64,000 nucleotides of DNA from NCBI RefSeq assembly GCF_963678635.1, contig NC_087064.1:14997802-15061801 (forward strand), given 5' to 3'. Position 1 is the stretch's first letter, and each line of letters starts with the position of its first letter. A program made the position numbers and the translations under genes. Positions 26,501 to 35,800 of the stretch are shown here, piece after piece. The notes beneath the pieces are model-generated. The model was given only the letters and a program-made list of their open reading frames with translations. It did no database searches and had not been told where the DNA came from. This stretch comes from Symsagittifera roscoffensis. Taxonomy: Eukaryota; Xenacoelomorpha; Acoela; Convolutidae.

Positions 26501-29323
26501 ACGTACAATCTGGAAACACAAGAGGTACGAGGTGGTGAAGAGCTCGAGAAAATAGCAGTTTCAAGAAAACCACTAAGGGAACTATCGTGCAACTCAAACG
26601 TCAGAACGAATCTGGTACCAGAAGACGACATGAAAATCGTGAAAAGGATGATATGTGTGAAGCTGAGCGATGACATCCACAACCCTGGTGAAATGAATGG
26701 ACAGATCATGGCGCTAAAGGAGCACGTTAAGGCGAGATACAGGCTGTCTGACCTAATAAGGGCCCAGAAGAATGACAAAATGACAAGTAACCTCTCCAAA
26801 TGGATCCATTCGGGAGTCAAGGAGAAGGGGGAACTTGAGGAAGACAGCTACAAGATCTTGAGCCAGTTCTACAAAGAAAAGAGAGATTTACTTTATCACA
26901 CAGCTGAAGGGGTGGTAGCGTGCAAGAGAAGAGATGAGGAAAAAATATTACACAAACACAACCTCATCATACTACCACAACTGTACCAAACGGAAGTGCT
27001 TTTCAGATCACACGACCAGATGGGCCATCAGGGGATAGATAAAGTACAACAAAGGATACTTCACAGGTTTGACTGGCCGGGAATGAGAAAAGCTTGCGAG
27101 AGGTGGGTGAATGCCTGCCTAGCATGCCTTCAAGTAAAAGACCCAAGGAAGATGAAATTTCCCCTCAAGTCTGTCGAGAGTTCGGAATTCAATGAAGTGG
27201 TGCAGATAGACCATCAGAAAATCTGCATGACGGAGTCGGGTTATAACCAAATACTAGTTATAATAGATCACTTCACCAAGTTGGCGGAAGCGGTTCCGTG
27301 CCAGACAGCCTCAGCAGAGGAGACATGTGATCACCTGATAACGCATTGGATATCGCGATATGGTTGTCCAATGACTTTCCAGTCAGACAACGGCAAGGCT
27401 TTTGTGGGGGACTTGACAAAAGAATTGATGAAGAGATCACACATTGCTCAAGCACACTCGACGACCTATCACCCACAGACCAATGGGTTGGTAGAGAGAC
27501 AGAACAGGACACTGGTCAACATGCTCAGGGTGTACTGCTCGAGATACATGACGGACTGGGACAAATACCTGCCACAAGTAGTAGGAGCCTATAATAGTAC
27601 TCAGCACTCAACGACGGGTATCAGTCCTTTCATGATGTTGACAGGCAGGGAAAGGGCAATGCCTCTAACATTCTTCTACCCGGAGTACGAGGGGAAGAGG
27701 ACGTCACCTCAAGCATACGTGAAGGAAGCGATCAAAAGACAACAAGAGCTAAACGAGCTATGTCGGAGAAACACGGCGCAAGCGCAAATGAGGCAACGCA
27801 AGAAATATGACGAAAAGATACTAAGAGCAAAGCCATACGAAGTGGGCCAATACGTGTGGGTTTTCCAAAATGTCATACCGCCCAAGGGAACAAAGAAACT
27901 ACTCAAGAAATGGAGAGGACCGTTCATGATTACGGAAGTACATCAACAAGGAAGGTTCTATCGCTTGAGTACAGGGCGAGCAGCACATTACGAAAATCTG
28001 AAGCCTCACATTCCGTCTCCGGAGGATTGGTGCCTGCCAAAAGACATGGAAGGTCTTGAGTACCTGGTGGTGGAACCAGCGTGCGAAGTGAATGAGAAAG
28101 GCACTAGAGAGAAAAATGATGGTAATGAGAACTTGAGTTTGGACGACAACGAAAAGATAGAGGTGGAGTCGGATGCAGGTTCATTTGTAGAAGAAGACTG
28201 GAACGATCCCGAGCAAAACGAGGTACCGAAGTGGATGGAACCGGATCGACCAACACCACCGGAAACCAGAACGGGCAATCGTAAACGAACAGGTATGAGG
28301 TACAATAGGTACGGGGATGACTTCTTGATCGATAAGATACAGCCAGACAAGTTGGGCGATGAACTACTAAGCGCAGGTGAACTGGAGGCCGAAGAGGAAT
28401 GGCAAGTGATTGACGATGGTGGACATTATCCGCAGGATGATTACTCGACGCCAGAATTGGAGACGGATCTCGAGCAGAGTGAAATAGAAAGGAGGGAGAA
28501 CTCGAACTTGAGGATTCTAGAGTGGATGCGTGATGTCAAAGACGAGAGCCGCGAAGGACAAAGCATTCAGCAAATCGATGTATCAGCAGCAAATTACATG
28601 AAGACAGAGGACCCTCTTTTCGGATGGACAGCAACAGACAGGCCACTGGACATCCCCAAGGACAATTCAGACCCGACTACATCGACGGGGACGTCGATAA
28701 ATATTTTTGTCCGGGGAGTGGGGGTAGGACTTACCCACACCGAAAATTTGATGATAAAGAAGCTCAAGGAAGTGAGGGAAACAAGCGGATTGGAACTGGA
28801 GGAAGAAGAACCAGAGCCTACCATAGGAAGGAATTTCAAAACGAAATTCGAAATACCCAATGAATACTCAGAGAACATCATGATAACGGATAGCGACTTC
28901 ATCCTGTCAAACAGGACCAGCGCGATCTGCATCACGGCGGACATGAGTTTCAAATCAAGATTGGAGGCTGACTTCAAAAGAGAGTACCAGAATGTAGAGT
29001 TTCTGTTCAGACAGAGGCCAGGACTGGGAGGCATAGCAGCGCTTCCACCGTCAGTGGCACAAGTCCCGGGCAAATACCTCTGCTTCCTAGTAACGAGAGT
29101 CAACGACAGAAACACAATTGATCCCGAACACGTGATATTGGCACTGACAAGACTACGTGACTTCATGATTGAAAGAGGAATAGTGGAGGTCTCGATGCCG
29201 GTGTACGACCCAAACAGGGGCAAACTGAGCTCGAGGGAATTGTATGCTATCCTACATGTGGTCTTTGCAGAAACCGAGATAATGGTGCATCTTCACAAGA
29301 AGTACTACTTGAGCATCGCCTGA
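20516..29323 (+). CDS. Gag-Pol polyprotein of copy B with a C-terminal macro-like domain (2935 aa, intact)
   Basis: A single uninterrupted frame encodes Gag and Pol with no frameshift between them. Domains in order with approximate residues: acidic N terminus and coiled coil (190-300); Ty3-type Gag capsid region (425-560); CCHC zinc knuckles CANCGSADHHVADC (630) and CFFCNQEGHFRMDC (682); aspartic protease DTGA (987); reverse transcriptase with YVDD (1475); RNase H DTDAS (1621); integrase HHCC finger starting at HDQMGHQG (2165) and catalytic D, D (SDNGKAF, 2288) and E (ERQNR, 2326); GPF motif (2465). A 300-residue acidic linker follows, then a 140-residue C-terminal domain (2790-2935) whose pattern (LVTR strand, long helix, SMP strand, late FAETEI) matches OARD1-like macro domains. 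The usual glycine loops are replaced, so ADP-ribose binding is uncertain. The start used is the ATG at 20516; a second in-frame ATG at 20641 also has a good context. All catalytic residues I can check are present, so the element may be competent. Confidence 0.92.
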   Translation: MRRSRVPVLEKRSSGSNTKYNSSLRGTTSTGPKITKTNFSVNMVSTRSTAENRAKEGTEGERVEPTIEIDLETPDQSVDETRKMATESTPMPNAEEPNQKPIEFSPIDDAEDAIGNTEETVKEDSQVKRTSFTEKLGIMFGIKTKENVTEEPKAERARTFGTVSTKTTETGQNEEQAKAEAKAEEKLTADHEETTIELGDLLAKLNQIDKRLKNSEEDREVIKKEIRYNKHEYLDSYFNLAKATEERLKEMSDKVEATNEEREKNIKTDMQQLKNRYDDVNSQLGSLERRMDTMSKSQAESSCAIQAKLDAILRGSTPQERPAADRTQSTRVDFVEPQRNKRQSTPLPLTRDAISIAPTTAKTIMKNGTSNTTAAPGDSTANSNTGPDAMTWASTWEMMNRTLEAFATRNTDSSDRREGKSRKTFKKPKEFKDDSDGCIDTWVEVMRLHLEQDNLSDERQACTAILSNLEGTALKCVVAKKEEERDTADKIFEILLNRFGSGMKGHQAMMRFEKRRQRDDESIDRFLDDLESLRRRSDPEESTNRRNFSIASKFIDGVKSDDLRTMLATYYTLSKDSAPTPEEMRQKSREYMLMKPKKYSYSENRNTQGGSQPQRSSWYKPRDDMDKRRSCANCGSADHHVADCTTYKQGMKSLGYAPDEEDMSQMEEHEYYNGLIIKIGARCFFCNQEGHFRMDCPLFWEAVKDQNHPKHKLALAAVQNQRNRQNEFESRNLGAPNTELPTKTVKAVTHVSGALESAAGSSLEINYEKAATEAIAKVKQDLAAKEIEQRLKLEIERQNFNGALTGSNSIPEARTGSMKTGNCNTVKMVTGKPFGISKIGARIMSIITVGGHEVTRNLSEPSDQTIMHIDVYADYLSGISPQTTSRALRALLTRGGSKSVRVDNRYTEAYGPHEVMLNIDGINIYTKTMITCDEDLIGQIYVGKEELKVRSIGHCAMLEEDAMHIGTEADVTGHVLDINGKKTQLRGLLDTGAVLSVIPIETWEKMGFDKGDLIDSRIRLSAANKGALRVLGRTPIIALNLGDRNLWMSFIVVENLDESDQFILGRDFIRNFDVTIDLNNAMFRIRNPDRRYAIKPVNLIMANENKAPVFLSRRVRLKANEAAIVSLRMKNYNELSDNKQVCIVPNPNSQSAAVLGRSFSITKSGLCVSVLLNTLDIPITIQRGRKLGYALPVKTRYETIENSKQNEVVDCPNHRDKICILRRLQRIKDSSSLIKSLKSETDDGLSSCSNFPERPTLDEMQTDKPVLPEIEHLRGKLKDEQLEAIKDVLERNEEVFSRHKADIGCCNFVEHEIELEENAVPHREGARRMTPHKSDACRKEIETLLEYDMIEPSKSPWACGVVMAKKKGDQLRFCCDFRYLNSVTVKDAYPIPRIDESLSKLGDAKFFTTLDLGSAFWQVPLRKQDRDKTGFACELGLFQWKRMPFGLCNATATFQRLMAHALIGVTKKYGNLVMCYVDDVVIATPTLEDHIERLDEVFACMKRSGLKCKPSKCEILKDSIKYLGRMVDKHGIRPDPDAVEAVLTWKSPKTEHQLMSFLGFANYYREFIKGYADKVYPMQQLMRHKGKKFTWNNAAEESFQRIKKELCEAPVLGMPTEKGMYVLDTDASVVAISGILHQEQEWNGKTVLRPIAYGSKVLSDTEMKYGAPKAEMFAVVTFVEKYRAYLGSEPFKLRVDNRALSWLKTYSMDQSYIGRWIVRLDGYNMIIEHRTRDKHQNADSLSKKTEFYERQEQREADRPEIKDGFSFMDKETYDSLPLTRWLDKSGKPIEDHPELPKEPLEKTILKKSRGIPIGIMLKSKIVRETLKAKGYDLILVEEGTVRIDEDLMRLLEKLSDDKPVIQGKGQGAPELTILRREETVNNTDVPKGSITDSKEVVRSLVEKIPEKILEQTKVRDKKVTFREEVEHLGLDQESGEWSRFMEEGETGEGKLSGEREEWDEDSDESSEDQDSLCMILAEEKIRQHDRELQTDPSSGTYNLETQEVRGGEELEKIAVSRKPLRELSCNSNVRTNLVPEDDMKIVKRMICVKLSDDIHNPGEMNGQIMALKEHVKARYRLSDLIRAQKNDKMTSNLSKWIHSGVKEKGELEEDSYKILSQFYKEKRDLLYHTAEGVVACKRRDEEKILHKHNLIILPQLYQTEVLFRSHDQMGHQGIDKVQQRILHRFDWPGMRKACERWVNACLACLQVKDPRKMKFPLKSVESSEFNEVVQIDHQKICMTESGYNQILVIIDHFTKLAEAVPCQTASAEETCDHLITHWISRYGCPMTFQSDNGKAFVGDLTKELMKRSHIAQAHSTTYHPQTNGLVERQNRTLVNMLRVYCSRYMTDWDKYLPQVVGAYNSTQHSTTGISPFMMLTGRERAMPLTFFYPEYEGKRTSPQAYVKEAIKRQQELNELCRRNTAQAQMRQRKKYDEKILRAKPYEVGQYVWVFQNVIPPKGTKKLLKKWRGPFMITEVHQQGRFYRLSTGRAAHYENLKPHIPSPEDWCLPKDMEGLEYLVVEPACEVNEKGTREKNDGNENLSLDDNEKIEVESDAGSFVEEDWNDPEQNEVPKWMEPDRPTPPETRTGNRKRTGMRYNRYGDDFLIDKIQPDKLGDELLSAGELEAEEEWQVIDDGGHYPQDDYSTPELETDLEQSEIERRENSNLRILEWMRDVKDESREGQSIQQIDVSAANYMKTEDPLFGWTATDRPLDIPKDNSDPTTSTGTSINIFVRGVGVGLTHTENLMIKKLKEVRETSGLELEEEEPEPTIGRNFKTKFEIPNEYSENIMITDSDFILSNRTSAICITADMSFKSRLEADFKREYQNVEFLFRQRPGLGGIAALPPSVAQVPGKYLCFLVTRVNDRNTIDPEHVILALTRLRDFMIERGIVEVSMPVYDPNRGKLSSRELYAILHVVFAETEIMVHLHKKYYLSIA
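28880..29320 (+). other. Macro-like domain at the C terminus of copy B Gag-Pol
   Basis: This is residues 2790-2935 of the polyprotein. What is seen: a strand SAICITAD where macro domains have their conserved Asp-containing strand; FKREYQNVEFLFRQ followed by a Gly-rich turn; GKYLCFLVTRVND; a helix ALTRLRDFMIERGI; then EVSMPVYDPNRGKL and VVFAETEIMVHL. This order and spacing is that of the OARD1/Poa1-type macro fold. The phosphate-binding Gly motifs are not conserved. The domain is nearly unchanged in copy A (6870-7282), so it was kept under constraint until recently. Confidence 0.65.
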
Positions 29324-29846
29324 GTCGGGTACATGGAGGTATCGAGTCGGGTGTGAGGGAGGAGTCTTGAGTTAGGTACTGGGGTGCGGCGCAGGTAAAG
29401 GGATCTTAAGACATGATTGGCATGACAATTGAATTTTAAAAGAAAGAATTGATGGTGCTAAAACATAAAATGAATTTGCATGTTCTTAAGGGAAATCCAA
29501 TCGAATTGTTTTAAGTGATATGTGAATGATAGGATTTTAATCATATGGGTAAAAGGGGGGTCTCTAGGTTAGGAACGTGACAATGCTAAGTTTTAATAAG
29601 CTTTCTGTTTTCAGATCGAGTTTGAAAAACAAAGTTGAAAATCCAACTACACTCAAGCGAGAAACAAAAAGAGAGAATCTTGATTGAACACGCGATAATC
29701 CGAATCTACAGCAAGTAGTTGCAAGAGAACATTTCTAGAGAATTCTTGAATTGGGTAATACTTGAGTTGGTAAGGTAATTCTTGAGTTGGTAAGGTAATT
29801 CTTGAGCTGGTTAACATCTACCTATATACATCCCGAAGTTGCAAAA
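29324..29846 (+). promoter_or_regulatory. Copy B region between gag-pol and ORF2, with splice acceptor and short tandem repeat
   Basis: The acceptor-like sequence gctttctgttttcag ends at 29614 and is conserved with copy A. About 230 bp later the ORF2 ATG opens. Before the ATG a 22-bp unit built on taattcttgagttggtaagg is repeated about three times (29752-29815); copy A has a less regular version. Five CTTGAG hexamers lie here. This layout, with an acceptor in front of the last ORF, is how envelope genes of many retroelements are expressed; the matching donor was not identified. Confidence 0.5.
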
Positions 29847-32800
29847 ATGGCAGACCGATTCTGGAACTCCGTGCCCGCGGCTCTGAAGAAGCCCACTCTT
29901 GACGAGCTGTACAGACGCTTGAGGGACCTGGACTACACCCAGATAGACGAGAGAATGGCGGTGATGCTGAATGCGATCCTCCAGTTGGAGGACCAGGGTG
30001 AGTGCAGGGAGTCTGCGACGGAGGCTGTCTTGATGGTCGGCTACACCACCGAGGGCATATCAAATCGAGAACAGACCAGATGGTTATCTTGGAATGCGGA
30101 TGGAGGAGTAAGGGGCTTTGACTTGGCAAGAAATCCTGGCCTGAGTAACAACACCGAACACGGCGCAGGAGAGTTTCCGCTACCGACGAGACCAACAGCA
30201 AGATCCACAGGCCAGAGCTCGAGTAAGGTGCCGTCGATGTCGCGAGCGCAACAGACGACAGAGGCATATCCGGATCTGGGGGTTCTAAAGAAAGAGCTCG
30301 AGAAGGCGCTGAAGGAGAGGAATAAAGCGAACCTCGATCGGGATCAGGCGAAGCTGGACAGGGAGAAGCTTCAGCTGGAGAGAGACCAGGCAGTCGACGA
30401 GCGAGATCAGACGTTGAAATTACTTGAGATGCTGAGGGCTGAACATCAGCAGGAGCTAAGGGTGCGGGAGAACGTCGCGAATCGTGATCAACTAAAGTCG
30501 GAGTTGGAAAGGATAGAACAGCGACAACGCGAGCTTGACGCACAAAAGGGAGCCAGGTCTAACGAACGAGTGGTGACAAGCTCGAGGCCGGAGTCGCGCA
30601 TGGAGGTGGATGAAGCTCCCAGGGCTAGAGGACGGTTCAACCTTGACCGCGAGGCCAGGGAACACATGAGTGAAGGCTTGGAGGTCTGGATACCGAATGA
30701 TGCGACGCCCTCCTTGCGCAATCTAGAGACCCAACCTGTACGTCCTCTGATGGATGTGGTGTTACCAGGATATACACCAACCTCGACCTCGAGCGGCAGT
30801 CAGGTGAGTGGCGCCTCATCGCGCCTGAAGGAGCTGGGCGAGAAATTGCAGCAGCAGAGTCGTGAAAGATCGACAAGGCCAGAGCTTCCCCCAACTTGGA
30901 GGGAACAGCCGGTCAGAAACGTCGTGATCGCGAGCTACAAGAAGAACACAGAGGGGAACTACCACAAGCATAGTCGGCTGGACTGGAATGCGGAACAGCA
31001 AGCCAGGAGGGACTGCTTCCACGACGCAGCCTGGGTGCAGTATCTAGCGCCACCTCGTGTGCCAGAGGGTGCGGTTCACCTGATTATAGGGGACAGCCTG
31101 GTGCGGGTGTTGACCCAGATCCGGTCACATTGGCAGACGGGAGTCTTGAGTTTCGCTGGAGCTGCTACGCCACAGATGTTGGCAACTCTGGACATGCTAG
31201 GAATGACCAAAGTTTACACAGTCACCTTGATGGTTGGGACCAACGACGTGTCGAGAGGAGAAGCAAGGAAAGTGACGAGGCTGTGCGACAAGATGAGTTG
31301 CCTTCTTGAGGAGCTGAGGATCCAAATGGATCCCATCCTGCTGACGATATGCACGGTCCCCTATAACATGATGTTTGATCAACACTCCCTAGAGATGAAC
31401 CAGAGGGTGCGGAGCCTGAACAAGGCGATCCGAGAAATACACCGAAACAGTGTGCTTCCTCTCAGGCTGTTGGACGTTGCAGAACGCATGGAGAACAAGG
31501 GATTCCCTGAAGACACCTCGAAAGATGGAATCCATTTCGATAGGCCAAGGGGAGCTGAGTGGCTGAACGACGTCTTCCAGGAACACATAAACACGCTAGA
31601 AGCGGACCTGCTGGAGACAGCCCAATTCACTTTAGGGCCACCTCCCAACCCACCATTCCTTGCCTCGAGGGCCTTGGCTGGTCGATTGGGAGCGAGAGTT
31701 GATACTAGAGACAGCTCGAGGAGCAATCAGACCCGATTGCAGAGTGCCACACCAATGGAGTCGGAGGAGGTAGAGTCATCAACACCTCCGGCCTCGGCGA
31801 TGTCCTCCGTGGTGGTGGCAGATGACAGGAGAGAAAAGAAGTCTAGGGAGACTACCCGCTTGAGATATCCTGAGAAGGTGAAGGAACTGGATCTGGAGAC
31901 CTTGGAATGCAGACGAGAGTTGGCGGAAACCCTGGGGATCGAACGAGTGTCGCATGAGGACTTGAATAGACATCATTGCGTAGACTGGTTGAAAGCACAC
32001 GAGGCGCATTTTTCGAGAGCGAAGTTGATGGAGACCACAGACCTGACGGGAATTCCCACAAAAACGATCATGGGACCCATTAATTACAGACCTCTCAAGC
32101 TGCTGGGGAGTCCGGGACTTATAGCAGAACCTCCCAAGCACCGAACCAGCATCGCCAGAATCAGGTTGGCAACCCCGGCACAGTTGAAGGTGGTAGACAA
32201 GCTACTCAATCCGGGAGGAATGGAATTGCCTGATGCCGCTTACGAAGGTCCGAAGTTGGCAGAAGATCCCAGGTACGGGAAGCCCTGTGGTGGCACCCAA
32301 CTGGCCAAAACTCTGGCAGTTTACGATAGAGCAGATCCAGCTGCTGCAAGAGTAGTCATTGTGGCGGGATCGGACTTCGAAGGAACGTCTCCCAAGTTGT
32401 TCTGGCCGGAGACTCTGGTATACTCCTTGCCAGGAGCCGAATTGAACCAGATGTTGACCCTAGTGGTGGCAATAAAGTCGGAGATGCCCTGTGAACCGGA
32501 GCTGCTATTGTTTGCAGGAATGAATGACCACCTGCATGCGATGGGACTTCTTGAGCAACTGAAAGGCAAGGAGGTTCCAACATCAAGGAAGATCTGGGAG
32601 GCCATTCAGGCGTTATTTGCGGCGATGAATGAGGTACAAGAGAATGTAGCCTCGAGATTTGGGTCCAAGACAAAGGTGGTGTTTACCACATCCCCAGGAT
32701 ACGCTAGCATGCCACCCGCCCTGCAATTCGTGTATGCGGTCTTGATCTTGATAGCGGAAGGGAGTGAATGGCGGATTCTGATGGCAGCCCCCAATCGAGA

Positions 32801-35800
32801 GCTAGAGCCAGTGAACTTGAGACTTTACAAATCAGAATTACCAGCGGCATGGGCTGACATATCTCATGCACTGAGGGGCTTTTACAGACTGGCCGACGTC
32901 CTGATTGTATTGGATGAGGTACTCTTGCTAGAGATATCGAACTTTGCTAGACAACTCAAGTTCAGCCCAGTCATCGGGGACGACCACCCGGCGATAAACC
33001 AGTTGACGGCCAGCCTGTGGTTCCGAAGTATGGATGTGAAAGTTGCAAATTCCACCAGCAGGACTAGAGGTCCCAACAACGAGAGAAGAAATGTGGTCGA
33101 GACGGAGAAACAGTTAGAATCGATGAAATATCGCTTGACTCAAGAGAATGGCTGGTGGCCATTCCTGACACCAAGGCTGGAGAACGTCACGAATAAGACG
33201 AGGGAGGAAGCACCACTCCTCGTGAAACAAATCTGGAGTTTTCTAGAGAAGCAACTGGAGCTAGCGGAAACGAGAGACATGACGGTGGTTAGATTTGTCT
33301 CGGCCGCCAATGAAGTGACGATCGGAGGATTTTGGAGAGAGCACGCCAACGGCGAATTGAAGACTAGGAGAGATTACGAGATTCTCAAGTTCTTGAGTCC
33401 TTGCTGGGAGAGAGAATTCTTGGCAGGAGTGTTCGGCACCACGGCGACTATCTTCGGAGCCTTCGTACAGGAGATACTGGGCATGTCCATCAGCCTGCTT
33501 TTGGCTCTGTATTTGGTTTACCCCAGATACTTGTTCAACATGGGCCCAGCATACATGTTTAGTCGAGGAGTGGAGACACTTCGAGTTGATGGGTATCTGG
33601 CACTAATACTCTTGACCCATGGGGAATTGGTGTCGTTTCATCGGTTAATGGAATATGGAGAACCTCTGTCTATGGGGAGAGTCCACACGAGCACTGAAAC
33701 CAGCTCCTACAAGTGTGCCGCAGGGTTGAAGACACTGCTGGTGCAATACCTCATGATGCAGAATCGATACATGACGGGTGAAGATGAGAACCCAACCTCG
33801 AGAGAAAAATGGGAGAAGGCGAACAGAGGGATGCCTCTGTTGACGGACCTGTGCCTGGCAATGAGGTCGGACCCAATGGGGATAATCCGGGGTCTAGAGG
33901 AGGTGGTGACCTGCATCTATGGTCCAGCAGTGACGTACGCGTTTCCAGATCCCCTGGTGATAACGTATCGTCACTCGGTGACGCACTTGAGTCTCATCAG
34001 CGTACTGGATGGTACAGCGCTGAATTGGTGTCAGCAGGAGGTGCTCAGGGCGCGTATGAGCAACACGGTACTCTTCGGAAAAGTGAAAGATGCCGAGATG
34101 ATGAGGTGCAACTTCAGGGGACAAATGCAATGTAGAATGGGAGGCAAGCGAGAGGGCCCCATTGAAATGTATCCAAAGTTTTGGAACCTAAACCCATTGA
34201 CGGCCAACGGACGAGAAGTCTTGAGAATCCCCGCCTGGAAGGAGTGCTTTGCACTAGTCAAGAGGGAGCTGGAGGCCATAATGGAGAAAGAAATCCTACC
34301 AGCCACCATGCCTGAGTTCCCGACAGTCAGGAGGATGACCTTAGGAATGAATAGTCCCTTGGTAGTTCCCTCCATAATGGCGAGGATGACGGCGGAGGAA
34401 ATGCAGAAGGATTTCACTGATGGCTGGGACCCCCTGTTCATTGGCTACACGGCGGCGGTCTACTTCCACACCAGCGAGATGAAGGTAAACTCGTGGACGA
34501 CGCAAGCGAAAAAGAGTAGAGGTTCGCAGCCCCCAGGGTATGAGGTGAGGAAGGTCTTGAGAACTCTTGAGAAGGAAGAACTTGAGAACATGTTGCCCAT
34601 ATGGGATGATGGCAGGATGATCGTGATGGAGGGGCACGTCGCACTGGTGGACGACATGAAATTTGCCACGAGAAAATATAAGGCGCCCTATGGCTTGGAA
34701 CAGGTGGAAGTAAGACAGGAAGGAACAGAACTAGATGCAGCAGGTCAACTGCACGTAGCACTGACGGAATACAAAAAGCTGGATCCTGCGACACCATCAC
34801 CACTGTCCGTGGACGCACCTGGAGACAACAGGAGCGGACCCGTCGAGGACCGATTTAAGAAAATTCTCGAGAGAAGGAGACATGAGTCAGAAGAAGAGAG
34901 TATGGATGAAACTCTCAGTGAAGCTGGTGAAGACATGGAAGTGGGGAATACGCCTGAACCAGGGCAATCAGGGGAGGAGCTCACCACTCAAGAGCTGTTG
35001 AAGGATTTGAGCGAGGAGAATTGGGCAGATACTGCCACACCACCCCTGATTCCGTCTCCGCGGAAGAACCTAGAGTTGCCATTGGCAGGTGAGACCTTCA
35101 ATATGGGGATGTTACTCTTGAGCTCGGAGGAAAGGGGGAAGAACACGTTCGAAGGGAACAGGGACATATTCTTGGGATCTCTCGAGGATGACGCTTGGCA
35201 GGAGTTCCTGGAGGAATTCAATCGAGAAGTGGGCAGCGAGACGACGCTGGACAAGTTCAAGAAGGAACTGTGGGACGCAGTAGTGAGATTCGGGGAACCG
35301 CTCCTGATAGGAACGGGCCTGGATGAGAAAGCAAGAAAAGAGCTGCTGAACAAGCTAGTGGAGCTGAGGAACGCACGATCGAAGACTAGAAAAGAGAAAT
35401 GTGAGGACAGCTCTACTCTGAAACAAAAAACTGTGGATAAAATGGTTGATGATATAAAAAGGGATAAGGTTGGGACTAGTAATATGATTAAAAGTACTAA
35501 TATCCTTAAGGCTCGAGCAGGGGGGAGGCAAGAGTTGGAAGGAGTGGATGGAGAGGTCGAATCAATGATGATAGCCACAACACCCTCGAGCAGAGAGGTG
35601 AAGACTCGCAAGAGGAAGAGAGAAGTGGAAGGATGGGGTAGTCCTTCAGTGGATGCTGTTTCGGAAGGAAACTTGAGAGAGACGGCGCCCATCGTTTTGG
35701 CCCGATGCAAGACGGCGGCATACAAGAACAGCTCGGAGCTCAGGAAACCACTTGAAGTAGAAAAGGAAATAGAGGTTTCCACCAGTTCGACGTCAGAAGA

